Of a DNA stretch of 64,000 bases, positions 9,637 to 18,848 are shown in pieces (within the stretch, counting starts at the first letter, position 1; each line of letters starts with the position of its first letter). The position numbers were made by a program, and so were the translations under genes. The notes under the pieces are model-generated. The model was given only the letters and a program-made list of their open reading frames with translations. It had not been told where the DNA came from and searched no databases. This DNA is from Pseudoflavitalea rhizosphaerae. GTDB taxonomy: Bacteria > Bacteroidota > Bacteroidia > Chitinophagales > Chitinophagaceae. The stretch is from the NCBI RefSeq assembly GCF_003991355.1, contig NZ_RCSU01000002.1, forward strand, positions 496,001-560,000, written 5' to 3'.

Positions 9637-11550
9637 ATGAAGAAAATCCTGGCGGCAGCCCTTATATTAGCTGCCTTCTCAACCGGAACCTCCGCTCAAA
9701 CACCCGCTGACCTGGTGCGCTATTCTGCGCTCACCATTCCGGACAGCCTCAAAAAAGGCGCAGACGCGGTTTCCAGGCTCGATGAAGAATCCATCGAGAT
9801 CTTTTCACCTTCACGTTACAATCTCAGCAGCCACCAGATCATCACCCTGCTGAACAAAGATGCGGCAGGATACCTGCACCAGCAATACGCGTTCGACAAG
9901 TTCGAAAAGATCGATGATATCGAAGTGAAACTTTACAATGCGTTGGGTTTGGAAATAAAGAAATTCAAAAAGAAAGACTTCGAAACCGTTGCCTACAATG
10001 ATAACGTGAGCCTGCATACAGACAATAAACTGATGCGGCTCTATGTGCCTTCCGCAGATTACCCCTGTACTATCGAGGTCAGCTATACCCGGAAAGTGAC
10101 AAGCTATATCGGACTGCCCGCTTCCGTGATCCAGTCGCCCAACCGTTCGGTTGAAAATTTCAGTTACCAGATCAAAGTGCCTAAGGACCTGGATATTCAT
10201 TACAAAATCGGTAATACCCAACTGAAGCCGGAAGTAACTAAAACTGCCGACGCCATCACCTATCAATGGAAGGCGCAGAACCTGAAAGCCATGCGTTCGG
10301 AAAGGAATAGCTGGAGTTCCTTTGTCAATTACCCGCATATCCAGGTAGCTCCCGGCAAATTCGAATATGATGGTACAAAGGGCAGCTCCAACACATGGAA
10401 AGAATTTGGGCAATGGGCATGGCCGTTATACGAGGACCCAACACCATTTACCGCTTCTCGCATGGAAGAGATCAAAAAGATGATCGCTCCGGTTACTGAT
10501 CCCCGTGAAAAAATCAAAATACTCTACAGGCATTTGCAGAAGAATAACCGCTATGTGAGTATCCAACTGGGTATCGGAGGCTTCAAACCCTTTGCTGTAT
10601 CCTTTGTGGACGACAAGAAGTATGGAGATTGCAAGGCCCTTACCAATTACATGCGCTACATGCTGAAAGCCGTGGACATCAATTCTTATCCGGCCCTGAT
10701 CAATGCCGAATACAATAACCCACCCGTTGACCCCAACTTCGCCGCCAACCGCTTCAACCACGTGATCCTCTGCGTGCCATTTCAGCAGGATACCGTGTGG
10801 CTTGAATGTACCAGCAATACGCGGGAAATGAATGACCTGGGTTCCTTCACAGAAAACAAGTATGCGCTGCTGCTCCTGCCCGAAGGAGGGAAATTGGTAG
10901 CAACACCCAAAAGCAAAAGCAATCAAAACAAACTCATCACCAGATCCGAGATAAAAGTGAACAAGGATGGCGAAGCTGAAATGACGGCCAATATCACCTG
11001 CTCCGGCAATTTCTCGGAACATTTCCATTACGCTCAACAACTGGAAAGGGAAGAACTGAAAAGATTCCTGGTACAGTATCTCGAATACAAATCACCGGAA
11101 GACTTCAAATTCGAAGAGCTGCCAGCAACAGGTAACAAGAATTTCAGGATCAATTTTACGTACGACCAGGTATACGATTTCAAAGCCGGCAACAAGTTCT
11201 TCTTCCGCCCTCGTATGTACAATATCTGCGATGAAAACATCAAGCCTGACAGCAACCGCACCAAAGATTTCATCTTCGAGTTCCCTTACGAAAAAACCGA
11301 TACCACCGTTTACCTGCTACCAGATGGATTCACCGTGGAAGGATTGCCACCCGTGAAAGAGCTGGATACTCCATATGGCTACTATCGCAAAGAAGTGATC
11401 AAAAACGCCTCCGGTAACGGCATCACCATCATCTCACAGCTTAACCTGAAAAAACATATTATCCCTGCAAAGGAATACCATGCACTGGCTGATTTCTTTC
11501 AGTCGGTAAACAAGACCGATGGCGCCAGGCTGGTGATCATCGGCGAATAA
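9637..11550 (+). CDS. Exported DUF3857 transglutaminase-like protein, active-site residues kept
   Basis: The 637-residue protein has a signal peptide ending near STGTSAQ (residue 21), a DUF3857 domain, and a transglutaminase-like core with Cys332 in YGDCKALTNYM, His375 in NRFNHVIL and an acidic residue at the third position (WLECTS). These match the Cys-His-acid arrangement of the microbial transglutaminase/protease-like fold. Expected location is the periplasm or cell surface; family members are uncharacterised, and peptide or amide chemistry is inferred. It is flanked on both sides by paralogues that have lost Cys and His. It starts 7 bases after the previous stop, suggesting one transcript. 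Confidence 0.85.
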   Translation: MKKILAAALILAAFSTGTSAQTPADLVRYSALTIPDSLKKGADAVSRLDEESIEIFSPSRYNLSSHQIITLLNKDAAGYLHQQYAFDKFEKIDDIEVKLYNALGLEIKKFKKKDFETVAYNDNVSLHTDNKLMRLYVPSADYPCTIEVSYTRKVTSYIGLPASVIQSPNRSVENFSYQIKVPKDLDIHYKIGNTQLKPEVTKTADAITYQWKAQNLKAMRSERNSWSSFVNYPHIQVAPGKFEYDGTKGSSNTWKEFGQWAWPLYEDPTPFTASRMEEIKKMIAPVTDPREKIKILYRHLQKNNRYVSIQLGIGGFKPFAVSFVDDKKYGDCKALTNYMRYMLKAVDINSYPALINAEYNNPPVDPNFAANRFNHVILCVPFQQDTVWLECTSNTREMNDLGSFTENKYALLLLPEGGKLVATPKSKSNQNKLITRSEIKVNKDGEAEMTANITCSGNFSEHFHYAQQLEREELKRFLVQYLEYKSPEDFKFEELPATGNKNFRINFTYDQVYDFKAGNKFFFRPRMYNICDENIKPDSNRTKDFIFEFPYEKTDTTVYLLPDGFTVEGLPPVKELDTPYGYYRKEVIKNASGNGITIISQLNLKKHIIPAKEYHALADFFQSVNKTDGARLVIIGE

Positions 11551-11588
11551 GTGTACCAGCCCTGTACTCTTAAAACAAATTAAACCTC

Positions 11589-13565
11589 ATGAAGAAATTA
11601 TTACTTCTGGCTTTCGCCTGCTGGCCGGTACTGGCATTGCATGCGCAGAAAGACAAAGACCTGCCCGGTTTTGGAAAAATAGACAAAGCCGAGCTGGAGC
11701 TCAAAGCCTGTGACCTGGAAAAAGATGCAGAAGCCATGATACTGCTGGAATCCGGCGAGATAGAATTCCAGCGTGGCAACCACTGGATATTTGCCATGAA
11801 GATCGAAAAAAGGGTAAGACTAAAGATCTTCAAAGACAAAGGCATGGACCGCGCCACCATCAAGCTCCTTTATTATTCGGACGACAACTACGAAAAGCTG
11901 CTGGACGTAGATGCAGTTACTTACAACCTGGACCCATCCGGAAAGATCAGGGAAACAAAAGTGGACAAAAAATCCATGTACAGGGAAAAAGTGAATTCGA
12001 ATGTTTCCGCACTCAAATTCACATTCCCTGATGTGAAAATCGGCGAAAGCATTCTCGAATACCGTTACACCATCATCCGTGAAAGCGTTACCAATATCGA
12101 GCCCTGGATCTTCCAGGACAGGATCCCCACTAAAGTGAGCGCCTACCGGGTTGCTATACCCGAATATTTCAAATTCACCACCAATGCACATATGAGTCAT
12201 CCCGTTGAACAGAAAAGGGATGAGTTCCGTCAGAGCATTCAATACAACAGGGAGATCATCCAGTACAACACACATGAATACTTCTATAAAATGAAGAATG
12301 TGCCCGCCCTGAAAGATGAACCGTATATGGGCGCAGTAAGGGATTATCTCCAGCGTGTGAATTTCCAGTTGTCGAGCGTACAGTTCCCCAACCAGATGCC
12401 GCAAAACCTTACCAATACCTGGGCTGGACTTACAAAGAACCTGATGGAACACCCCGCATTTGGTCAGCAGATCAAAAAGAACCTGCTGAAGAATGATGCC
12501 ATGAACACCATCACAGCCAAAGCCAATACACCTTTCGAGAAAATGAGCGCCATTTTCTATCATGTGCAGAAGAGCATGGCATGGGACGGACATAACGATT
12601 TCTACTGCACCAGCGTGAAAGAAAGCTATGCGAAGAAAGCGGGTTCTTCCGGAGATATCAACCTCATTCTGCTCAATCTCCTGCGCGATGCAGACTTCGA
12701 CGCCAGACCCGTACTGGCCAGCACCAGGGACCACGGGCAGGTGAACGCCACCTACCCTTTCATGGAGCAGTTCAACAATGTGCTGGTACTGGTTTTCATC
12801 GGGGATAACAACTATTTGCTGGACGCTTCGGACAAAGCCAACACTCCCTATCTCATTCCGGAAGATGTGCTGGGAACGGAAGCCTATATGCTGGAAGGCC
12901 AGAGCGGGCAATTCATTCAGCTCTGGACAAGCAGGAACACTTTACGCCACTTCATTAATGTGAATGGTAAGATCGATGAAGATGGGCTGCTCACCGGCGA
13001 ATGCCAGGTAAACTCTTTCGATTATGGACGCGTATCCAGGTTACGGACCTACAGGCAGGGAAAAGATAAATTTACTGCAAAATTCTTCAGTGAAGGCGAT
13101 GTGAAAGTAACAGACCTTGTTGTGGAGAATGATAAAGAATCCGAGGATTCACTGCCGCTGAACCAGCACCTGAAATTTTCGCTGCCGGTGAATTCTTCCG
13201 GTGAATACAGGTTCTTTTCACCCAATCTCTTTGGCGGGTTCAGCAAGAATCCATTCACAGCCGACAAGCGCCAGACGAATATCGATTTCGGTTATAACCA
13301 GCATTATATTTTCACCGGGAATATCACCATACCTGAGGGCTACGAATTTGAAACGCCACCGAAGAATATTGGTATGATCATGCCAGACACCAGTATTATT
13401 TTCCGTCGCTTCATAGAAGTGAAAGGCAATACTGCAGGATACAGGATCACCCTGGAATTCAAGCGCCCCTACTATGACGTACAGGAATACCCTGCATTCA
13501 GGGAGTTTTACAAGCTCCTGTTCGACAAACTGAGTGAGCAGTTCGTATTCAAGAAGAAAGCATGA
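11589..13565 (+). CDS. Exported DUF3857/transglutaminase-like protein with degenerate active site
   Basis: The 658-residue protein has a signal peptide (MKKLLLLAFACWPVLALHAQ), then the DUF3857 domain, transglutaminase-like core and C-terminal beta region as in the first gene of the cluster, to which it is closest (shared DEPYM, TRDHGQV and LDAS motifs). The catalytic Cys position is Ser354 (AGSSGDIN) and the His position Asn397 (QFNNVL). It is therefore a second predicted pseudoenzyme. It is the last gene of the cluster, 38 bases after the intact paralogue, and converges on ubiD with only 8 bases between stops. Confidence 0.8.
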   Translation: MKKLLLLAFACWPVLALHAQKDKDLPGFGKIDKAELELKACDLEKDAEAMILLESGEIEFQRGNHWIFAMKIEKRVRLKIFKDKGMDRATIKLLYYSDDNYEKLLDVDAVTYNLDPSGKIRETKVDKKSMYREKVNSNVSALKFTFPDVKIGESILEYRYTIIRESVTNIEPWIFQDRIPTKVSAYRVAIPEYFKFTTNAHMSHPVEQKRDEFRQSIQYNREIIQYNTHEYFYKMKNVPALKDEPYMGAVRDYLQRVNFQLSSVQFPNQMPQNLTNTWAGLTKNLMEHPAFGQQIKKNLLKNDAMNTITAKANTPFEKMSAIFYHVQKSMAWDGHNDFYCTSVKESYAKKAGSSGDINLILLNLLRDADFDARPVLASTRDHGQVNATYPFMEQFNNVLVLVFIGDNNYLLDASDKANTPYLIPEDVLGTEAYMLEGQSGQFIQLWTSRNTLRHFINVNGKIDEDGLLTGECQVNSFDYGRVSRLRTYRQGKDKFTAKFFSEGDVKVTDLVVENDKESEDSLPLNQHLKFSLPVNSSGEYRFFSPNLFGGFSKNPFTADKRQTNIDFGYNQHYIFTGNITIPEGYEFETPPKNIGMIMPDTSIIFRRFIEVKGNTAGYRITLEFKRPYYDVQEYPAFREFYKLLFDKLSEQFVFKKKA

Positions 13566-13573
13566 TCAGTTGG

Positions 13574-15502
13574 TCAGGATCTGGCAACAGCCTCCTGGCC
13601 GTAAACCTGGTCTTTATATTTTAAAGATGGAGATGGAATGAATTTGCCGATGCCAAGTTCATTCCATTTTTTGTCTACCGCAGCGATGGTCTCGTCTGCC
13701 GCTACGATGATATTCGGCCAGTCGCGGTGGAAATCATCCAGCTCAGCCGTTTTCAGCGTACCGTCGAGGCCCATGCAGGCCCAGACCTTGCCGGGTTCCG
13801 CTGCAGATGGTTGTTCGGAAAGCACATGATCTCTTTTGGGATCGAGATTATTGCAGAAACGCCAGAGCGCTACCGGCAGATCATTCGCGTCTACCGTATG
13901 CTCCACGTACAGGACCATCTTGATTCCCTGGAGTGCAGGATTGCTGCATAGTTCCTGGTGCAGGGATCTCACATGCCCCTTTCGGTTCTTCTTCACACTT
14001 ACCACAATGCAGGGAATATCTATTGCCAGCAGTTTTGTATTGATACTGCTGATCTCAGGGAATGATTTTTTGAGATCACCAACGTTGATGCTCACCTGCT
14101 TTTTGGCAAGTGCGTACCTGGTATCCGTTTCTTCTTCATATTTGAAAGTACCATCGATGCACATCTTACCACCGAAGCCAAGCTTGCTGCAGCTATGATC
14201 GAGCACATCCATTGGCCCCTGTGTAAAGCTCAGGTCTGTTGCGGGGTTCAGGTTACTGAACACATCCTGCGCCAGTCTCTTGTAATCAGTTAAAGGGAAC
14301 TCGTTGGCTGAAGTGAGCGCCAGGATCTTGTTGAACATCATTTGACCTGCCCCCCACATGGCATTCATCACTTTCAACCCCTGTCCGGGGTAATCTTTCT
14401 GGATCTTCGTGATCACCAGGTTATGGAAAACGCCTTCCACCGGCATATCCATATCCAGGATCTCCGGCACCATGGTCATTTTGATGGGAGCCAGGAAAAT
14501 GCGTTCTGTCGCTTTCCCGAGCCATGCATCTTCCTGAGGCGGAATACCCACGATGGTAGCGGGATATACAGGATCCTTCTTATGAGTGATAGCAGTGATA
14601 TGGAATTTAGGATACCAGTCGGGCAGCGAATAATAGCCGGTATGATCTCCGAAAGGACCTTCCCAGATCAGCTCATCATTGGGGTCCACATATCCTTCGA
14701 TGATGAAGTCTGCGTCAGCGGGTACTTCAATTTCAGGCTGGGTGATACATTTCACCAGTTCCACTTTTTTCTTGCGAAGGAAACCGGCGAGCATGTATTC
14801 ATCAACGTTATCAGGCAAAGGAGCAGTGGCAGCGTAAGCATATGCGGGGTCGCCGCCCAGCGCCACTGCCACGGGCATTCTCTTATTGAGTTTTTTGTAT
14901 TCGCTGAAATGTCTTGCACTTACTTTGTGGCGATGCCAGTGCATACCAGTGAGCGTAGGGCCAAATACCTGCATCCGGTACATACCAACATTGCGGATAT
15001 TGGTATTGGGATCTTTTGTATGGATCACGGGAAGTGTAACGAAGGGGCCGCCATCATTGGGCCAGCAGGTGATCACGGGTAGTTTGGAGATATCAGGCGT
15101 TGCCATCACCACTTCCTGGCAGGCGCCCCTGCCCTTTTTCACTTTGGGCATCCAGCTGGCAAATTCACTGAGCTTGGGAAGAAGACGAAGCTTGTCGAGC
15201 AGGCTTTCTTTGGGGCCTGTGAGGAGTTTGAAAAGATGTTCGATATCTGCGGCGATATCATCCAGTTTTTCCACGCCGAGCGCCAGGCACATGCGGCGTT
15301 CGCTGCCATAGGCATTCATCAGCACGGGAAAATCGTACCCGGTATTTTCAAACAGGAGTGCTTTACCGCCACCGGGCTCTTTGCTGATCCTGTCTGTGAT
15401 CTCTGCTATCTCCAGTTTGGGGTCCACATAGGTTTTGATGCGGATCAGTTCCCCTGCCTTTTCCAGTTCATTGATGAATTGCTGCTGATTGCTGAATGCC
15501 AT
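13574..15502 (-). CDS. UbiD-family decarboxylase (menaquinone-pathway type)
   Basis: The 642-residue cytosolic protein matches the UbiD family of prenylated-FMN decarboxylases across its length: N-terminal domain (ITDRISKEPGGGKALLFEN), a central flavin-binding barrel (IRNVGMYRMQVFG, HWHRHKVSARH) and a region with EGPFGDHTGYYS containing the conserved Glu/Asp-His elements. It is longer than E. coli UbiD (about 497 residues), like the Bacteroidota and actinobacterial proteins assigned to menaquinone synthesis. No ubiX or other men/ubi gene is adjacent, so pathway assignment rests on lineage. It is separated by 26 bases from the two-component operon upstream. Confidence 0.8.
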   Translation of the reverse strand: MAFSNQQQFINELEKAGELIRIKTYVDPKLEIAEITDRISKEPGGGKALLFENTGYDFPVLMNAYGSERRMCLALGVEKLDDIAADIEHLFKLLTGPKESLLDKLRLLPKLSEFASWMPKVKKGRGACQEVVMATPDISKLPVITCWPNDGGPFVTLPVIHTKDPNTNIRNVGMYRMQVFGPTLTGMHWHRHKVSARHFSEYKKLNKRMPVAVALGGDPAYAYAATAPLPDNVDEYMLAGFLRKKKVELVKCITQPEIEVPADADFIIEGYVDPNDELIWEGPFGDHTGYYSLPDWYPKFHITAITHKKDPVYPATIVGIPPQEDAWLGKATERIFLAPIKMTMVPEILDMDMPVEGVFHNLVITKIQKDYPGQGLKVMNAMWGAGQMMFNKILALTSANEFPLTDYKRLAQDVFSNLNPATDLSFTQGPMDVLDHSCSKLGFGGKMCIDGTFKYEEETDTRYALAKKQVSINVGDLKKSFPEISSINTKLLAIDIPCIVVSVKKNRKGHVRSLHQELCSNPALQGIKMVLYVEHTVDANDLPVALWRFCNNLDPKRDHVLSEQPSAAEPGKVWACMGLDGTLKTAELDDFHRDWPNIIVAADETIAAVDKKWNELGIGKFIPSPSLKYKDQVYGQEAVARS

Positions 15503-15528
15503 GGTTCCAGATTATGGCCCGCAAGTTA

Positions 15529-16191
15529 CTACAACTCTTCGATCCGGATGAGGCCGTTTTTCAGGGCGAATTTTATCACGCCCACCAGGTTGCGGGCCCC
15601 GATCCTTTTATTGATATTGCTCCGGTACTGTTCCACGGTGCGCTCGGAGAGATAGACCTGGTCACTGATCTCCCTGGCGGTTTTCTGGTAACAGATCAGG
15701 CGGATGATCTCCACTTCCTTGCTGGTGAACTCCATGTCCTGGATCAGGTGCTTTGTATTATCGTCCTGGAAAGAAATGCGGTTGATGATATGATTGCGGG
15801 CCTCGCGGCAATAATAGTCCCTGCCCAGCATGATGGTTTCAATGGCTTTAAGGAATTCGCCTTCATCTTCGTTCTTGAGCACATAGCCGTTTACACCTAC
15901 GGAGAACATCTTGTTCACGGCATTTTCGTCGAAGTTGAAACTATAGGCCAGTATCCGGCTCTGCGGACATTTGTACCTGACTTCTTTCACTACCATATTC
16001 CCTTCGATGTCCGGCAAACGGAAGTCCACGATCACCAGTTGCGGCTGGTGCTTCACTGCCTGCTCCACGCCGGATTCACCGGAATAAGCTTCGTGAAATT
16101 GTTCGAAGAGATGCTGGATGGTTACCCTGATGCCATTGATGATCATTTTATGATCATCTATCACAAGTACTGATTGATAAGGTGGTTTCAT
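15529..16191 (-). CDS. Response regulator, NarL/LuxR type
   Basis: The 220-residue protein has an N-terminal receiver domain with the acidic pair D12-D13 (VIDDHK), phospho-acceptor D56 (LVIVDFRLPD) and a conserved Lys in GYVLKNED. A C-terminal LuxR/GerE helix-turn-helix spans about residues 150-205 (FTSKEVEIIRLI, SERTVEQYRSNI). It is a DNA-binding transcription regulator. Its start overlaps the end of the histidine kinase gene by 4 bases (ATGA), so the two are translationally coupled and form a cognate pair. Confidence 0.9.
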   Translation of the reverse strand: MKPPYQSVLVIDDHKMIINGIRVTIQHLFEQFHEAYSGESGVEQAVKHQPQLVIVDFRLPDIEGNMVVKEVRYKCPQSRILAYSFNFDENAVNKMFSVGVNGYVLKNEDEGEFLKAIETIMLGRDYYCREARNHIINRISFQDDNTKHLIQDMEFTSKEVEIIRLICYQKTAREISDQVYLSERTVEQYRSNINKRIGARNLVGVIKFALKNGLIRIEEL

Positions 16192-18032
16192 GAAAATGGG
16201 ATATTTATTTCGATAGTATAACCTTCGGGATAATTGTTGCGCAGGCTCAGTTCACCACGGAGCTTGTGTACCCGCTCCCTGATATTGGCCAGACCAATGC
16301 CGTTCTTTTGTTCGTAGGCAGGTTCGAAGCCCTGTCCATTGTCGGTGTATACGATCCTGATCCTGCGGGATAATACCTGCAGCATGGTATCTATCCGGCT
16401 CCATTCTGCATGCTTCAACGTATTGTTCACCAGTTCCGAGAGAATATTGCGCAGATGCTGGTATTGAAAATAATTCAGGGGCTTGTCTTTCTTATTGAAA
16501 TAGAATTGATAATTGATGCCTGTGAGCGCTTCCGTTTTTTCAAGCAGCGCGCGTACATCTTCATACAATTGCGTGGTGGAAAGTTCCAGGTCCGACTTGA
16601 GATCGTGTGATAGGCCGCGCACCGTTTCCATTACAGTGCCAATGGCCCCTTCCATCTGCACCAGGTGGGGCGAAGCAGCGGCCACGCTTTCTTTTTCCTT
16701 TCTCGCCAGCAATTTGATGTAGAGCAGCTGAGGCCCGATCTCATCATGGATATTGCGCGCCATACGCAGTTTGGCATTCAGGAATTTATTTCGCTGCCTT
16801 TGCCTCAGCCAGAAGAACAGTACTGTAAAAAGCACCAGCTTGGAAACGATCAGCAGGATGAGATAGATATTCTTCTGCTCCGCTTTGGCGCGGGCATCTT
16901 CCGCCTCGTTCAGCAAAGCTCGACTATATTCCATTTGCGTTTGTGCGTATACGTTATTATCCCTGTCAGTGAGGGTGGCTTTGAGCACACTGTCTTTCAG
17001 CGACAGGGCCAGTTGGTTGTGCGAATAGGCTTCCGCCAGTTTTCCTTTGCCCCGCAGCAGCAGGGCCATTTGTTCGTGATAGAACTGTTGCTTGCGGGCG
17101 CGGATGATGGGCAGGTCCATCTGGTGCAACAGGGCCAGGTATTTGGCGGCGCTGTCTGTTCTCCCCGTTTCCATGAAATATTCGATCGCTGCTTTGTAAG
17201 CATCATATTCGAAGAATGGTTTCATGGCCTCACTCATGGTGGTGGAAGAACGGATCCAGTAAAGGGTTTGATGGAAGGCTGAATCTGCCAGCTTTGGATC
17301 TTCCTGTTCATATCGTGCTTTGGCAAAAGCAGCTTCGGTAGCAGAGATACGTATCTTACTGAGGAAGGGCTCATATTTCGCAGGAGCACTGCTCACTGCT
17401 TCCATTACCCGATGGAGCATCGCTTCGGCTTCTGATGCCTTCGTGTATTTCCTTTGTTCATAAAAAAGACTGGTCATGGCTCCGAGGATACCGCAAACAT
17501 TTTCGATCATGATGCCTTTGGCTTTTCCCCAGACAGCAGAATCGGCCTGCGTTTTGAGTAGCGGAGCTATGGAATCGAAACGCTGGTAACATTTTTCATA
17601 GTCTTCATTATCGGCAAATATGGTGATCATGGCGCGGTTGGCAGCCAGTTCGCGTGCAGTGTTGTGCTGGGCTTTTGCCTCTTCAGCCATCTTACCGAAC
17701 CAGAAAATACTCTGCCCGGTACTATTATTGTTTACACTATGAATTCCCCGGTATTGAAAATAAATGATCCGTCTTTCTCTGAATGCAGTGTCATTGAAAA
17801 CGATATGCCGGTATTGTTCCAGGAGTTGTGGGAAATCCGGTCTGTCGAAGCAGTGGAAAACAGTGGAATCCATTTTTTTGATGTAGCTGGAATCCGGAAG
17901 TTTTTGTTGCTGGTTCTGGAGCAATATACGGCGGAAGAATACCTGAAGGCTGTCCTTATCGCTGGCGGAAGCTGAACCCTGGCGGCAAAGCAATGCAGAT
18001 AGAATAAGAGTCACAGGGAGCCATGATCTCAT
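16188..18032 (-). CDS. Membrane histidine kinase with helical-repeat sensor region
   Basis: The 614-residue protein has a signal peptide (to about residue 22), a helical, TPR-like periplasmic region (about 60-380), one transmembrane segment (389-410) and a NarX/LiaS-type kinase core. H429 in MARNIHDEIGPQL is the predicted phospho-accepting histidine; N536-N537 (LVNNTLKHA) and DNGQGF (564-569) with GIGLANIRERV form the ATP-binding site. The C-terminus overlaps the response regulator start by 4 bases. The ligand sensed by the periplasmic part is unknown. The divergent Asp-less receiver gene at 18446 may be functionally connected. Confidence 0.88.
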   Translation of the reverse strand: MRSWLPVTLILSALLCRQGSASASDKDSLQVFFRRILLQNQQQKLPDSSYIKKMDSTVFHCFDRPDFPQLLEQYRHIVFNDTAFRERRIIYFQYRGIHSVNNNSTGQSIFWFGKMAEEAKAQHNTARELAANRAMITIFADNEDYEKCYQRFDSIAPLLKTQADSAVWGKAKGIMIENVCGILGAMTSLFYEQRKYTKASEAEAMLHRVMEAVSSAPAKYEPFLSKIRISATEAAFAKARYEQEDPKLADSAFHQTLYWIRSSTTMSEAMKPFFEYDAYKAAIEYFMETGRTDSAAKYLALLHQMDLPIIRARKQQFYHEQMALLLRGKGKLAEAYSHNQLALSLKDSVLKATLTDRDNNVYAQTQMEYSRALLNEAEDARAKAEQKNIYLILLIVSKLVLFTVLFFWLRQRQRNKFLNAKLRMARNIHDEIGPQLLYIKLLARKEKESVAAASPHLVQMEGAIGTVMETVRGLSHDLKSDLELSTTQLYEDVRALLEKTEALTGINYQFYFNKKDKPLNYFQYQHLRNILSELVNNTLKHAEWSRIDTMLQVLSRRIRIVYTDNGQGFEPAYEQKNGIGLANIRERVHKLRGELSLRNNYPEGYTIEINIPFS

Positions 18033-18445
18033 AGGTTCCTAATTGGTAAGTATGGTAAAAAAGGTTTAATGCCTATTACCAGAGCCTGGACCTGTACAGT
18101 AAGATGATGCGTATGGCAATTTAAGGAATTTGGGCCATACCTGAACATGTTCAATAATTATGTTGAACAGTTAGCAGACGATGTAGTTTGAATTACCATG
18201 ATACAATGAACTGATGCAATTAACGACATATTATTTTTCTGATTACCAAAGTAATAGTAATTTCAATCTGGTATCCGTTTTTACACGGACCTTTTTTTCC
18301 AGTGCATCATTTCTATTGCAAACCTTCTCCTTCTTATAATCCCATTATTTAATTACTGATCCTTATTTATCATCCACAGTTGATTGATCGGCATAAATGA
18401 TCCGTACCCTATTTTAAAATTTCCGGGATCATTAACCATTAATGT
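18033..18445. other. AT-rich divergent intergenic region between kinase and lone receiver
   Basis: This 413-base stretch separates the divergent histidine kinase and lone receiver genes and must hold both promoters. I find no reading frame worth calling. An inverted repeat, AATGATCC (18396-18403) and GGATCATT (18426-18433), with 22 bases between arms, lies just ahead of the receiver start and brackets an AT-rich ATTTTAAAAT palindrome; it could be an operator. I cannot place a convincing TAnnTTTG box. Confidence 0.45.
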
Positions 18446-18835
18446 ATGCTAACCATGATCAAAATCATGATTGCGGATGATCATGACCTTTATCGGGAAG
18501 TGCTGAGAGATTTCTTGAATCGAAACGGCTTTTCTGTGATCAACACAATCAGGATGGAAGAAGGCTTTGAAACGGCTTTGAATCATTCCGGGATTCCGGA
18601 TATAGCCATCATCGCTTTTAAGAGCAGCCGCAATAACAGTATGACTGTTCTCCGCTGGCTTCGAACTAATTTCCCTGCCGTAAAAATACTGGTGACCACT
18701 TTGTTTGGCGAACGGATTCCTTCCGGTGAACTGAAGGAACTGGGCGTTGAAGGCATGATAGTAAAATCGCATGCAGATACCCGTGAGATCATCACAGCCC
18801 TGCATGCGATACAAGATGGTTCAACCTATTATTGA
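18446..18835 (+). CDS. Stand-alone receiver-domain protein lacking the phospho-acceptor Asp
   Basis: The 129-residue protein is a receiver domain only, with no output domain. It keeps the acidic pair D11-D12 (IADDHD), the conserved Thr (ILVTTLF, about 84-85) and Lys107 (GMIVKSHA). The position of the phospho-acceptor aspartate is Ala57 (IAIIAFKSS; codon GCT at 18614-18616, one base from Asp GAT). It resembles the N-terminal half of NarL-type regulators. It may act as a non-phosphorylated interaction partner or be decaying. The ATG at 18455 (MIKIMIADDH) is an alternative start. It lies divergent to the kinase/regulator operon. Confidence 0.7.
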   Translation: MLTMIKIMIADDHDLYREVLRDFLNRNGFSVINTIRMEEGFETALNHSGIPDIAIIAFKSSRNNSMTVLRWLRTNFPAVKILVTTLFGERIPSGELKELGVEGMIVKSHADTREIITALHAIQDGSTYY

Positions 18836-18848
18836 GTTCAGTATTTTT

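Noticed and set aside
11820-12911. 363-codon open frame opposite the third DUF3857 gene
   Set aside because: Shadow of a well-supported gene; no start context, motif or signal peptide of its own.
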